DNA of 64,000 nt from Frigoribacterium faeni (GCF_007988805.1 NZ_BJUV01000016.1:24545-88544), one strand, 5' to 3'; positions 26,577-35,924 are shown, counted from the first letter of the stretch. Program-made: numbers and translations. The notes: generated by a model from the sequence alone, not told the origin.

Positions 26577-28307
26577 GTGGCGAACGACACCGACGGCGAC
26601 GGCCCCCGGCCCCGGCCGGCCGTCGACGCGGCCTGGGCTCCGGTCCGGCCGCGGACGGCGCCGGCGGCATGGGAGGCCGCGGCGGCGGATCCCCGCAGCC
26701 GCACCGCGGCCGAGCACGACGGCGACGCCTCCGACAGCCCCTCCGTCGAACCCGTCGCACCGGCCGACCCGTCCGCGCTCGAGCGGATGCTGCGCCGCGG
26801 CGGTCGGGGGGTGCGCGGCGTCTGGCGCCGCGCCTCCTCGGCTCGGCGGCTGGCGACCGGGTTCGCGACGCTCGGCCTCGTGTCCGCGCTGGTCGTCGGG
26901 GCCGGGGTCGCGGCCCAGCCGCGGTACCCCGTGCCCGTGACCACCGGCGCGTTGTCCGCCGACCTGCGCACGGCGCCGTCGGGTGATCTCTGGAGCACCG
27001 ATCTGGCGGCCCTCGGCGCCACCGACCTGCCCGACGGCTGCCGCGGCTTCCGCCCGCTGAGCGAGATCGACGGCGACGCCGTCGTCGCCTCGTCGGCCGT
27101 GGCCTACGACGGGTGCCGGGAGGCGGTGGCCCTGCTGGCGCGGATCGACCCGTCGACCGGCGACGTGCGCTGGTCGATCGACCTCGCCGACCTGCTCGGC
27201 GGCCGGGGCATCTACCTGAGCATGGTGCGCGACGACGCGGGCTCCCTCGCGACCGTGAGCAGCCAGGAGTACCTCGGCGCGAGGTCGGTGCGCATCGACC
27301 TCGAGACCGGGCGCGTGCTCGGCGACGTCATCGGCGACGACGACTCCGACGACGTCGTGACCCAGCTGATGGGCGTGACCTCCGGCCGGCTCCTGCTGGC
27401 GTCGCAGCCCCGGGATCGCGTCGGCCCCGACGGGCAGTCCCTGACGTTCACCGACGGCGAGACCACCCCCTACCGCCTGATCGACGCCGACCACCCCGAC
27501 ACCGTGGTCTGGTCCGGCGACGTGGGCACCAGCGAGACCCCGTACCTGGCCGGCGCGTTCCTCGTGGTCGAGAGCGAGAACGGTCCGGTGCTGGTGGACG
27601 TCGAGACGGGCGAGGTGCACGTCGTGCCCGGCGGCATCGCGCTCGTCGAGAACGTGGTCCAGGCGGGCGACCTGCTCGTCGCGACCGTCACGACCCGGGC
27701 CGGCGAGCGGGAGGCGCTCGCCCTCGACCGCGCGGCCGAGCGGCGGTGGTCGGCCCCGCTCGAGCTCGACGCGCAGGTCGTCGTCGCCGCGAGCTGCGTG
27801 ATCGTCGAGTCCGGGCGGTCGGACTTCCGCTGCCTCGAGCCGGACGACGGCCGCGAGCGCTGGTCGCGCACCCTGCCCGTGACCGAGCAGGACCAGGCCG
27901 CCGTCGACGTGTTCCAGCAGGGCCTGGAGACCTCGTCGCTCGTCGTGGACGTCACGTCGCAGATGCGGTCGGCCACGGGCGACGACGCGCCCACGACGAT
28001 CCTCGGCCTCTCGCCGGCCACGGGCGAGACCACGTTCTCGGCCGAGGTGCCGCCGTTCTCGTACCTCACCGGTCTCGCGCGGACCGTCGGCTTCGCCGGC
28101 TCGTTCGTCGGTCAGGACTTCTCGAAGACCGTGGTCACCGCCTTCGACCTCGCCGACGGTCGGCGGCTCTGGCAGCAGGACTCTCCCCCGCAGGGCTCGC
28201 TCGACTTCTGGGGCGACACGCTCGTCTCGGTCGACGCCGACGGCGTCGCCCACGGGCTGCGGACCACGGCCGACGTGGTGCCCGCCACCGCCGAGGCGTC
28301 GCGATGA
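26577..28307 (+). CDS. Membrane-anchored beta-propeller (PQQ-like repeat) protein 1
   Basis: The 576-residue protein has a ~95-residue Pro/Asp-rich cytosolic N-terminus and one TM segment (LATGFATLGLVSALVVGAGVAA). A large extracytoplasmic domain follows with repeated outer-propeller strands such as GDVRWSIDLADL, DTVVWSGDVG, GRERWSRTL and GRRLWQQD. These W-motif blades match the PQQ-binding-like propeller family, but the quinone-binding residues of true dehydrogenases are not evident, so a structural or sensing role is more likely. The GTG start is set by the TACGAT box upstream. A paralogue lies at 28687. Confidence 0.8.
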   Translation: MANDTDGDGPRPRPAVDAAWAPVRPRTAPAAWEAAAADPRSRTAAEHDGDASDSPSVEPVAPADPSALERMLRRGGRGVRGVWRRASSARRLATGFATLGLVSALVVGAGVAAQPRYPVPVTTGALSADLRTAPSGDLWSTDLAALGATDLPDGCRGFRPLSEIDGDAVVASSAVAYDGCREAVALLARIDPSTGDVRWSIDLADLLGGRGIYLSMVRDDAGSLATVSSQEYLGARSVRIDLETGRVLGDVIGDDDSDDVVTQLMGVTSGRLLLASQPRDRVGPDGQSLTFTDGETTPYRLIDADHPDTVVWSGDVGTSETPYLAGAFLVVESENGPVLVDVETGEVHVVPGGIALVENVVQAGDLLVATVTTRAGEREALALDRAAERRWSAPLELDAQVVVAASCVIVESGRSDFRCLEPDDGRERWSRTLPVTEQDQAAVDVFQQGLETSSLVVDVTSQMRSATGDDAPTTILGLSPATGETTFSAEVPPFSYLTGLARTVGFAGSFVGQDFSKTVVTAFDLADGRRLWQQDSPPQGSLDFWGDTLVSVDADGVAHGLRTTADVVPATAEASR

Positions 28308-28347
28308 GGGGCGCGCGGTGGCGCGGGTGTCGCCGAGGAGGCGCGGG

Positions 28348-28554
28348 TCAGCTCCCGCGGACCAGCACCGGGAACACGAACACCGCGAACACGAAGAACA
28401 GCGCCATGACCCCGAGCAGGATGAACGGCCCCTTGCCGAGCACGGTCTGGCCCGCCGCCTCGCGACGACGCAGCACGCGACGGCGGTACACGGCCTGCAT
28501 CACGATCAGGGCGACGGCCGCGACCGCGAGGATCGAGATGATGACGACGTCGAT
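28348..28554 (-). CDS. Small two-TM membrane protein without a canonical start codon
   Basis: About 68 residues: DVVIISILAVAAVALIVMQAVY is one TM segment, followed by a basic loop (RRRVLRRREAAG) and a second TM segment (FILLGVMALFFVFAVFVF). No ATG, GTG or TTG is available before the first TM segment; the best-placed codon is ATC 28554, eight bases after GGAAGG. The frame is open far upstream only because it is antisense to the propeller gene. Function unknown. It lies between and antiparallel to the two propeller genes. Confidence 0.5.
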   Translation of the reverse strand: MDVVIISILAVAAVALIVMQAVYRRRVLRRREAAGQTVLGKGPFILLGVMALFFVFAVFVFPVLVRGS

Positions 28555-28656
28555 GGCGAGGTCCTTCCGGGCGGGGCGATCGGGCGGGTGCCACTTTACC
28601 CGGCACGCTCCGGGACGACGCCCGGCCGGGTGCGGAGCACCGACGGCGGCCGCTCG

Positions 28657-28662
28657 TACGAT
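28657..28662 (+). promoter_or_regulatory. -10 box for propeller gene 2
   Basis: TACGAT in the same CTCGTACGATGG context as the paralogue. The start here is farther (GTG 28687), and an AGGAGGCGCG copy at 28676-28685 acts as the ribosome-binding site. Confidence 0.55.
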
Positions 28663-28686
28663 GGGGCACCGGACGAGGAGGCGCGG

Positions 28687-30549
28687 GTGACGGATCGAGA
28701 CGGCTCTCGCCCCTGGACTCCCCCGCGCCCCGACCGCGCCTCCGTCGCCTGGGAGGACCGTGCCGCGGGCCTCGGCCACGCGTCGACGCCCGATGCGTCG
28801 GACACGTCCGACGAGCTCGACGACGGCCTCGACGAGGGCCACGAGGGCCGGGCCGCACCGCCGATCGGGGCGCCGATGCGCGCCCGCTGGCGCCGCGCCT
28901 CCCGGGCTCGTCGCCTCGCGACCGCCGCGACCGCGCTGGTCGTGGCGGCCGCGACCGTCGTCGTGCTCGGCAGCGCGGTCCAGCCCCGCTACGCGACGGA
29001 CGAGCCGACCGACGGCGTCGTGGTCGACGAGCTGCGGAACCGACCGGCGACGACGTCGTGGACGATCGGCACCCGAGAGCTCGGCATCCCCTCCGCGGAC
29101 GACGGCTGCCTGACCTACTCGGTGCTGGGGTCGATCGGGTCCGACGTGCTCGTCGCGACCTCGTCGCAGCTCGCGTCGTCCGAGACCGGATGCTACGACC
29201 GGCAGGGCCGCTCGGAGCGCCTCGTGCGCCTCGACCCGTTCGCCGGCGACGTGCGGTGGTCGATCGACATCAGCGGGGTCAGCGGCGGCGGGGGCACCCT
29301 CGCGGCCTGGATCGACGCCGAGGCGGGCGACGCGATCGTCAGCACGACGGGGCTCTACGGCTACGGTCGCGGCGCCTCGGGCTTCGGCCGGGTCGATCTC
29401 GCGACGGGCGGTCTGTCCGACGTGCACGTCGCGGAGGGCGATCGGATCCGCGTCGTCGACGCGAACAGCCGTCTCGTGCTCACGAGCGAGTCGCCCGCGG
29501 CCCCGGTCACGACCGGCGACGTGTCGGGCGGCGACGGCGCGGTCGTCGACGATCTCGCAGAGGACGGCGACGCCTCGGCCGCGGCCCTCGAGGCCGCAGC
29601 CGCGGCTCAGGAGGCCGCCGAGGCCGCCGCCTCCGAGGGCGCCGCCACCTCCGAGGCCGCCGACGCCGCGGCCGCGGCCGAGGCGGCCCTCGTCGACGAC
29701 GACACCGGACCCCGCTCGACGCTCTACGACCGCTCCGACCTCGACACCCCCGTCTGGTCGGGCGACGGCGTGTACGCCGGCGTGACGAGCGAGGTGCTGC
29801 TCGACGACGGGCTCCTGAGCGTCGGGCAGGGCGTCGCCACCCTGGTCGACGGTCGGACCGGCGAAGGCGACCCGTGGGCCGACGATCTCCCCCTCGACGC
29901 GCAGGGCTACCGCGTCGACGACACCGTCTACCTCGTCTCGTACGGCTCCGGCATGGACTCCCCCGCCGAGCTGAGCGCCCGGTCGCTCGACGGCGCCGAG
30001 CGCTGGCGTCGCGAGTTCGAGCAGGACCGCTGGCCCGCCGTCACCGGCGACTGCGTCGTCTTCTCGGACCGGGCCGGGGTCCGGTGCGTCGACGAGACGA
30101 CCGGCGTCGAGCGCTGGTCGCGTGCCCGATCGACGGAGACCCGCGGGCTGCCGATCGTCGGCGAGCGGCAGCCGGGCCAGTGGGGCGACGACGTCTTCCT
30201 GCAGACCTTCGAGGGCCGGTCCGCGCCGGTGGTGCCGGGCGGCGACCGGGCGCTGCTCGTGCTCGACGCCGCCGACGGCTCGGAGCGGGCGCGGGCGTTC
30301 ATCTCCCGCGAGTCGACGCTGGTCGGCGCCTCCCGCTCGGTCGGCTACGCGGCCGTCGTGCGGTCCGCCGACTCGTTCGACGGCCAGGTCGTCTTCCGCG
30401 ACGTCACCGCCGTCGACCTCTCGGACGGACGCCGGCTGTGGAACCTCCAGTCGGAGTCCGATCTGCAGTTCTGGGGCGGAGCACTCGTCTCCATCGCCGA
30501 GGACGGGTCGATCCGCCGCCTCGTGGACACGGTGCGCGTGACCCGCTGA
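28687..30549 (+). CDS. Membrane-anchored beta-propeller (PQQ-like repeat) protein 2
   Basis: The 620-residue paralogue of the protein encoded at 26577 has a cytosolic Asp/Pro-rich N-terminus, one TM segment (ATAATALVVAAATVVVLGSAV), then propeller blades (GDVRWSIDISGV, DTPVWSGDGVY, GVERWSRA, GRRLWNLQS). It differs by an Ala/Glu-rich insert of roughly 45 residues (DNA 29570-29700) that is predicted to be helical or coiled and interrupts the propeller. GTG 28687 is placed 5 bases after AGGAGG. Role unknown; likely surface-exposed. Confidence 0.8.
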   Translation: MTDRDGSRPWTPPRPDRASVAWEDRAAGLGHASTPDASDTSDELDDGLDEGHEGRAAPPIGAPMRARWRRASRARRLATAATALVVAAATVVVLGSAVQPRYATDEPTDGVVVDELRNRPATTSWTIGTRELGIPSADDGCLTYSVLGSIGSDVLVATSSQLASSETGCYDRQGRSERLVRLDPFAGDVRWSIDISGVSGGGGTLAAWIDAEAGDAIVSTTGLYGYGRGASGFGRVDLATGGLSDVHVAEGDRIRVVDANSRLVLTSESPAAPVTTGDVSGGDGAVVDDLAEDGDASAAALEAAAAAQEAAEAAASEGAATSEAADAAAAAEAALVDDDTGPRSTLYDRSDLDTPVWSGDGVYAGVTSEVLLDDGLLSVGQGVATLVDGRTGEGDPWADDLPLDAQGYRVDDTVYLVSYGSGMDSPAELSARSLDGAERWRREFEQDRWPAVTGDCVVFSDRAGVRCVDETTGVERWSRARSTETRGLPIVGERQPGQWGDDVFLQTFEGRSAPVVPGGDRALLVLDAADGSERARAFISRESTLVGASRSVGYAAVVRSADSFDGQVVFRDVTAVDLSDGRRLWNLQSESDLQFWGGALVSIAEDGSIRRLVDTVRVTR

Positions 30550-30562
30550 CCACCCCGCCGGC

Positions 30563-32665
30563 TCAGCCGTCGCCGCGCGCCTCCAGCGTCGAGCTCCCCG
30601 CGCTGAGGATGTACGCCATCGCGTAGGCCCGCGAGTTGCCGTCGTCGATGCCCGCCTCCGGCAGGTCGGCGAGCGCCGAGAGGGCATCCGCCGCCGCCGA
30701 CGGACCGGCGAGCGACGAGTACATCAGCACGTAGTCGCCCAGCGGGCCCACGGCGCCGCCGTCGGCGACCCCGGACTCCGCGACGACCGCGGCGATCTGC
30801 TCCGCGCCTCCTGCCGCATCCGACGACAGGTACGAGACCGAGGTCGGGTCGAGCGGGATCAGCTGGATGCCGGCGATCGCCGACGGCTCGGCCGAGAACC
30901 AGGTCGCGTAGTCGCGCTTGGCGCCCCAGTTGAGCGACACGATGCGGTGCTCGTAGCCGTCGAGGACCGGGTCGGACAGGTCGGGGGCGACGAAGTAGGC
31001 GAGGGCGGACGCCGCCTCCGCGCTCAGCATCCAGGTCGCCTGCGCGGCCAGCGCGTCGTCACCGGTCGCCGTCGCCCAGAGCGAGAGGCCCGCGGAGGCG
31101 CCCACCGCCTCCGAGGACGACTCCTGGTTGTTGCCGTCCGCGAACGGCGAGTACCCGCTCGCCCAGCTGTGCGACCAGTACGGGTCGAAGGCGCGCTGGT
31201 CGGGGAACGCCCCGCTCTCCGACCCGGAGCCGATGTCGGCGGCGACCAGGTCCATCACGGGCGCCCACCGCTCGGCGAGCTCGGGGTCGTCGGCCCCGAG
31301 CACGCCCGCGGCGTAGAGGAAGTACCCGTAGTGGAAGTGGTGGTCGTTGAACAGCTCGGAGCCGAACGACGACGCCTGGCCGACGAGGCCCTTCACGGTC
31401 GGGTCGTAGACGAAGCACTGCTGGGCCCGGACGGTGCAGCCGTCGGGGTCGGTCCAGAGGTCGAGCTGGTCGACGACGCGCTTCTTCACCGTGTCGGCCG
31501 ACTCGTCGTCGCCGAGCTGCACCGCGAGCTGCCAGAGCATCGTCGCCCGGTAGATCGCCTTGCCGCCGTAGTAGGTGTCGGCGGGGAACTCGCCGGTCGA
31601 CGCCACGTCGGCCCGGAGCTGCCGCCCGAGGGCGTCGCGCTCGTCGGCGCTGAGACCGTCGAGGTCGAGCTCGGACGACGCCGTCACGGTCGGGGCGTCG
31701 AACGACAGCCTCGATCCGATCGTGAGCGGCACCGTGCCCATGATCGTCTCGTAGCCGAGGCCGGTGGCCGTCCCGCCGCCGGTCTCGCCCTGGTGCGGGG
31801 CGGGCACGATCAGCGTGTCGGCGGCGGCCGCGGTGACGTAGTCGAGCGTGGTGCTCGACGCCGCGCCTCCCGAGGTGCCGAACGTCGTGCGCACCTCGGT
31901 CAGGGGCGAGGCGGCCGCGTCGAGCACGGTGTCGACCTGACTCGGGGTCGCCCCGTCGGGCAGGGCCACGAGCACGACCGAACCGCCCGCGTCGAGGTCG
32001 ACCGACGTACCGTCGAGACCGCCGCCCGTCACGACGACGCCCCAGCTGCTGCCGCCGACCTCGACCGTGCCGCGACCGTCTCCGGTGGGCACGACGGGTG
32101 CGCCGAGGGTGTCGGTCTGGTCGGTCTCGGCCGTGTACGACACGAGGGGCGAGCCCTGCGCGACGGTCGTCCGGCCGAGCACGGTGCCGCCCGCCCGGTG
32201 CTCGATCGTGACCGCGACCTTGTCGTACGACGAGACCAGCGCCTCCTCGGCTCCCAGATCGAGGGTGAGGCCGACGACCGCGGGCGCGACGACCGACGTC
32301 GACGACGTCACCGGTCGGGGCAGGCCCGCGGCCACCCCCGACGCGGTCAGCTGGAACGAGATCGGGAACGGGAACACCGGCTGCGCGGTCTCGCCGAAGA
32401 CCAGCCCGGCGAACCAGGTGCTCGTCGGGGGCACGAGGCCGTCGGCCAGTCGCATCGCAGGAGGCGCGGCGAGCGACTCCGAGGGCAGCGCGGCGATCAG
32501 CGGGTCGACCTGCGAGGCCGGATAGACGGGGCCTCCGGCGGCGTCGGGGGTGGGATCGTCGTCCGCGGTGCAGCCGGAGACGACGAGCGCGGTCGCCACG
32601 ATCAGGGCGCCCAGGGCGGCGGGCCGCCGCCCCGCCGTCCGGCCCTCCGCACCACGGATCGTCAG
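30563..32665 (-). CDS. GH81 endo-beta-1,3-glucanase lipoprotein
   Basis: The ~700-residue protein is a clear glycoside hydrolase family 81 member. It has FNDHHFHYGYFLYAAGVLG and, further on, DPYWSHSWASG...ADGNNQESSSEA with the catalytic Glu region. GH81 enzymes cut beta-1,3-glucan by inversion. GTG 32599 would give a signal of only nine residues before the lipobox (VVSGC). A CTG at 32665, overlapping the upstream TGA as CTGA, gives an ideal lipoprotein signal (RGAEGRTAGRRPA, then ALGALIVATALVVSGC with Cys32). I favour the CTG start and translational coupling. It is the last gene of the synthase operon, probably trimming or releasing the glucan. Confidence 0.9.
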   Translation of the reverse strand: MTIRGAEGRTAGRRPAALGALIVATALVVSGCTADDDPTPDAAGGPVYPASQVDPLIAALPSESLAAPPAMRLADGLVPPTSTWFAGLVFGETAQPVFPFPISFQLTASGVAAGLPRPVTSSTSVVAPAVVGLTLDLGAEEALVSSYDKVAVTIEHRAGGTVLGRTTVAQGSPLVSYTAETDQTDTLGAPVVPTGDGRGTVEVGGSSWGVVVTGGGLDGTSVDLDAGGSVVLVALPDGATPSQVDTVLDAAASPLTEVRTTFGTSGGAASSTTLDYVTAAAADTLIVPAPHQGETGGGTATGLGYETIMGTVPLTIGSRLSFDAPTVTASSELDLDGLSADERDALGRQLRADVASTGEFPADTYYGGKAIYRATMLWQLAVQLGDDESADTVKKRVVDQLDLWTDPDGCTVRAQQCFVYDPTVKGLVGQASSFGSELFNDHHFHYGYFLYAAGVLGADDPELAERWAPVMDLVAADIGSGSESGAFPDQRAFDPYWSHSWASGYSPFADGNNQESSSEAVGASAGLSLWATATGDDALAAQATWMLSAEAASALAYFVAPDLSDPVLDGYEHRIVSLNWGAKRDYATWFSAEPSAIAGIQLIPLDPTSVSYLSSDAAGGAEQIAAVVAESGVADGGAVGPLGDYVLMYSSLAGPSAAADALSALADLPEAGIDDGNSRAYAMAYILSAGSSTLEARGDG

Positions 32666-33393
32666 ACCCCGATCTGGCGCAGGAAGTCCTGCACGGTGTC
32701 GACGGGGCCCGCGAGGATCCCGTCGTCCCGCAGGTGCATGGTCGCCTCGACCGGGGTGCCGCTCGCCACCAGGCCGTTGTACGCGCCCTCGGTGAGCTGC
32801 GAGCTGACGACCCGCACGGTGGCCGCGGCCGCCCCGTCCTTCGTCTCGACGGTGACCAGGTCGACGCTGCCCTCGACGACCACCTGGTTCGGCAGCATGA
32901 CGTCGACGGCCGCACCGTCCTGGATCCGCTCGTAGTCGCGGGGCGTGAGCGTGAAGTCGGCGGCCACGAACAGGGTGCCGGAGCGCTCGATCGTGGCGAC
33001 CGCGGTGCCCGACCCGACGAAGCCGCCCTCGCGCACGTCGAGCTGCGACACGATGCCGTCGACGGTCGCGGTGAACGTCATCGTGCCGTCGTCCGCCACC
33101 GTGTAGGCGTCGGTGTCGGCGACCATGATGTCGTCCTCGAGATCCTTCTGCAGGGCGAGGCTCTGCAGCGAGAAGAGCGCGTCGCCCTTCGTCACGACGT
33201 CGCCCACCTCGACCTCGGTCGCCGTGACGGTGCCGCTGTAGTCGGTGCCGACCGTGAAGTCCTGGCTGGCGATCGCGGCGCTCGTGCTGATCACCTGCGC
33301 CTGGCGCTGGGTGAAGATCAGCGTGAACACCCCGACCAGGGCGAGCACCACGAGGATGCCGACGGTCATCCTGATCCGGTTGCCCCAGGTCAC
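32662..33393 (-). CDS. HlyD-like membrane-fusion protein, polysaccharide synthase partner
   Basis: The 243-residue protein has one N-terminal TM segment (IRMTVGILVVLALVGVFTLIF), then a split biotinyl/lipoyl-like domain: TVTATEVEVGDVVTKGDALFSL and its partner half ATVDGIVSQLDVREGGFVGSG. A barrel domain follows. This is the HlyD/Alg44-like layout of periplasmic partners of processive glycosyltransferases. It overlaps the upstream synthase gene by 4 bases and the downstream GH81 gene by 4, so the three are made together. It probably guides nascent polymer across the cell envelope. Confidence 0.85.
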   Translation of the reverse strand: MTWGNRIRMTVGILVVLALVGVFTLIFTQRQAQVISTSAAIASQDFTVGTDYSGTVTATEVEVGDVVTKGDALFSLQSLALQKDLEDDIMVADTDAYTVADDGTMTFTATVDGIVSQLDVREGGFVGSGTAVATIERSGTLFVAADFTLTPRDYERIQDGAAVDVMLPNQVVVEGSVDLVTVETKDGAAAATVRVVSSQLTEGAYNGLVASGTPVEATMHLRDDGILAGPVDTVQDFLRQIGV

Positions 33394-35471
33394 GAGATCA
33401 CCTTCTCGCGGTCGGCGTCGGCGTCGGCGACGGCGAGCTCGGCCTCGAGCATGCGGCGGCGTTCACCGTCGCGCCGCTGCTGCCGGTCGCGCTCGTCGGA
33501 TCGATCGCGTCGATCGGCCGCGTTGGCCGCATCCGCAGCGCCAGCACCGGCAACGCCGGCCGCGTCCGCCAGCACGAGGATCTCCTCGTGGCTGCGCGGC
33601 AGCGGGCGGGCCACCTGGGTGCGGAGGGCGGGCACGAGCACCTCGCCCGTCGGCAGCGGCTCGCTCATCGTCGTCCGGGCGCTCGACCCCGACCGGGCCG
33701 CCCGCTTGATCGCGCGCGCCTCGCGCAGGGCCGCCACGAGGAACCCCGAGAGCACGGCCGTGTTGATGAGGTTCCAGACCGTGGCGAGGGTGAGCACCCG
33801 GTTGTCCCAGTCGCGCCAGATCGCCACGAGCGAGGTGAGCGACAGGAACACCCAGAACAGCACCTGCGGCACGATGAAGTCGAAGGGACTCGAGGCCGCC
33901 TTGCCGCCGGTCACATGCCAGGCGGTGTCCTTGCCGCTCAGCACGTTCCAGAGCGCCTTCACGTAGATCGGGAACGACACCGAGGCGAGCATCAGCACCT
34001 CCCACCGGAACGAGCCGAGCGTGAAGAACGCCAGCGCGATCTGCAGCAGGTAGAAGCCGCAGTAGAACAGCAGCCACTGGAGCACCGAGATGTGCAGGTT
34101 CATCGGACGCAGGTCGAAGAAGATCTCCATCGGCGGCACCATGATCAGCAGCAGGGGCGCGATGCCGGTCAGGTAGTGCGTCGCCGTCAGCGTGTACTGG
34201 AACCGCTGGTCCATGGTCAGGGTGCGGCGCGGGCTCAGCGGGTTGTGGCGCAGCAGGATCTCGAAGCCGCCGGTGGCCCAGCGCAGCTGCTGCTTGCTGT
34301 AGGCCTCGATCGTCTCGGGGGCGTCGCCGATGGCGAGCGTCAGCGGGATGTAGATCGAACGCCAGCCGGCCTCGTGCAGGAACAGGCTCGTCCAGACGTC
34401 CTCGGACTTCGAGTCGGTGTCGATGCCTCCGACGTCGTCGACGGCCGTGCGGCGGAAGATCACGTTGGTGCCGACGCAGAACGCCGCGTTGAAGCGGTTC
34501 CGCCCCGGCTGGATGAACCGGTAGAACACGGCCTGCATGTAGCCGGCGCCGCGGCTGACCAGGCTGACCAGGTTGCCGTACGACTGCGGCGTCTGGACGA
34601 AGGCGACCTTCTCGTCGACGAAGAACGGCACGGTCTCGTGCAGGAACAGCGGCTTCGGCACGAAGTCGGCGTCGAAGATGGCGAAGTAGTCGCCCTTCGC
34701 CACGGTGAGGGCGTGGTTGACGTTGCCCGCCTTGGCGCCGTTGCTGCTGAGGCGCCGCACGTAGCGGGCGCCGAGCGTCGCGGCCAGGTCGCGGACCTCG
34801 TCGCTGCGGCCGTCGTCGAGCACCCAGGTGCGGTGCTCACCCCGCATGGCGAGGGCGGCCTGCACCGTCATCGCGATCTTCGACAGCTCCTCGCCGTACA
34901 CGGTGACGAACACGTCGACCACGACCGTCCTGCCGTCGACGACCATCGGCCAGAGGTGCGGCCGGTCGCGGACGCCGAGCCGGTCGATGGCCTCGTCGTC
35001 GTAGAGCGTGTCCTGCGTCGAGTGGAAGTCGAAGTCGCGGGGGTTCTGGCCGCCCGAGAGGATCGTCCACATCGACAGCAGCGCCTGGACGACGAGCACG
35101 GCCTCGGCCGTGATGACCGCCGCATAGGGCAGCAGGTCGCCGCGGTTGGCGGGGTTCAGCAGGAACTGCCCGTAGAGCAGGATCCCCATCGTGCAGGCCA
35201 GCACGAGCAGCACCATGAACGGGGAGTGCGCCCGCCCCTCGGTGCGCGAGACGATCGACGCGTGATGGTCGCTTCTCAGGCGCTTCGAGGGGCGGGACCG
35301 CGCGACCTGGGCGTCGTCCTGGAGTGCTAGGTGCCTCAGACCGCTGCGCGAGCGAGGCTCCAGGACGATGATCGGGTCGGCTCCGGGAGCGCCGGGGGCT
35401 GCGCTCTCGGTGCGGGGCGGGACGTCGCGGGTGGTGGCGTCGCTCTCGCGGACGCGCATGGTTCGGGACAT
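33390..35471 (-). CDS. Processive GT2 polysaccharide synthase (cellulose/curdlan synthase-like)
   Basis: The 693-residue membrane glycosyltransferase has the D,D,D,QxxRW set of processive GT2 enzymes: DDGRSDEV, FDADFVPKP, SEDVWTSLFL (the catalytic-base ED) and QQLRWATGG. Two TM segments precede and about five follow the catalytic domain. It should polymerise a nucleotide sugar, probably UDP-glucose, and extrude the chain. No PilZ domain is visible. Start ATG 35471 follows AGGAGAG. Coupling to a GH81 beta-1,3-glucanase suggests the product contains beta-1,3-glucan (curdlan-like or mixed-linkage), rather than cellulose, but this is inference. Confidence 0.92.
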   Translation of the reverse strand: MSRTMRVRESDATTRDVPPRTESAAPGAPGADPIIVLEPRSRSGLRHLALQDDAQVARSRPSKRLRSDHHASIVSRTEGRAHSPFMVLLVLACTMGILLYGQFLLNPANRGDLLPYAAVITAEAVLVVQALLSMWTILSGGQNPRDFDFHSTQDTLYDDEAIDRLGVRDRPHLWPMVVDGRTVVVDVFVTVYGEELSKIAMTVQAALAMRGEHRTWVLDDGRSDEVRDLAATLGARYVRRLSSNGAKAGNVNHALTVAKGDYFAIFDADFVPKPLFLHETVPFFVDEKVAFVQTPQSYGNLVSLVSRGAGYMQAVFYRFIQPGRNRFNAAFCVGTNVIFRRTAVDDVGGIDTDSKSEDVWTSLFLHEAGWRSIYIPLTLAIGDAPETIEAYSKQQLRWATGGFEILLRHNPLSPRRTLTMDQRFQYTLTATHYLTGIAPLLLIMVPPMEIFFDLRPMNLHISVLQWLLFYCGFYLLQIALAFFTLGSFRWEVLMLASVSFPIYVKALWNVLSGKDTAWHVTGGKAASSPFDFIVPQVLFWVFLSLTSLVAIWRDWDNRVLTLATVWNLINTAVLSGFLVAALREARAIKRAARSGSSARTTMSEPLPTGEVLVPALRTQVARPLPRSHEEILVLADAAGVAGAGAADAANAADRRDRSDERDRQQRRDGERRRMLEAELAVADADADREKVIS

Positions 35472-35924
35472 GCGTGTTCTTCTCTCCTGGTTCGGGTCGT
35501 CGGAGATGTCGATCGACCAGGAGCGAGAGCTCGCCACAGGACGACCGGTGAGGGCGTCGGCACCTGTGGCGACTGGCCGGAGCGGGGATCGGGGTAAGCG
35601 GTCCGCGCTCCGCCCGGGATGGGTGGTCCCGGTCTGGCGTCGGTCACGGAGGTGCCTGCGTCGAGGGGTGATCGACGCGCCGTGACCTGGTCGCCGTGTG
35701 GTCCTTTCGGGGGACCTCTCGGCGACGTGGTCAGAACAGTACCGGCGGGTCTCGGAACGTCACGGCCCCCGTTCGGGGGCCACGCGAGCCCCCTGCGTCG
35801 AGAACCCCGTACCTATGCGGGCGGCCTCACCCGTCGGGGCCGCAGCCTTCACCCGCGCAGGGGCGCCGTGTCACCCGTTCGCGGGCCGCGGAGGGGTGGC
35901 TTGACAAGGAGGCGCGGGTCGGCG
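35472..35924. other. 453-bp gene-free stretch, leader of the synthase operon plus hairpin
   Basis: No supported gene. It should hold the promoter and leader of the minus-strand synthase operon. A hairpin with 8-bp arms GGCCCCCG/CGGGGGCC and a TT loop lies at 35764-35781. One AGGAGGCGCGGGTC copy lies at 35907-35920. I could not pick a specific promoter. Confidence 0.5.

Noticed and set aside
26577..30549. The two propeller proteins as quinoprotein dehydrogenases
   Set aside because: Blade repeats are present but I see no quinone- or calcium-binding residues, and the anchored layout is different.
33390..35471. Cellulose synthase identity for the GT2 enzyme
   Set aside because: No PilZ domain, no bcsB or endo-1,4-glucanase partner; GH81 coupling argues for a beta-1,3-containing product.
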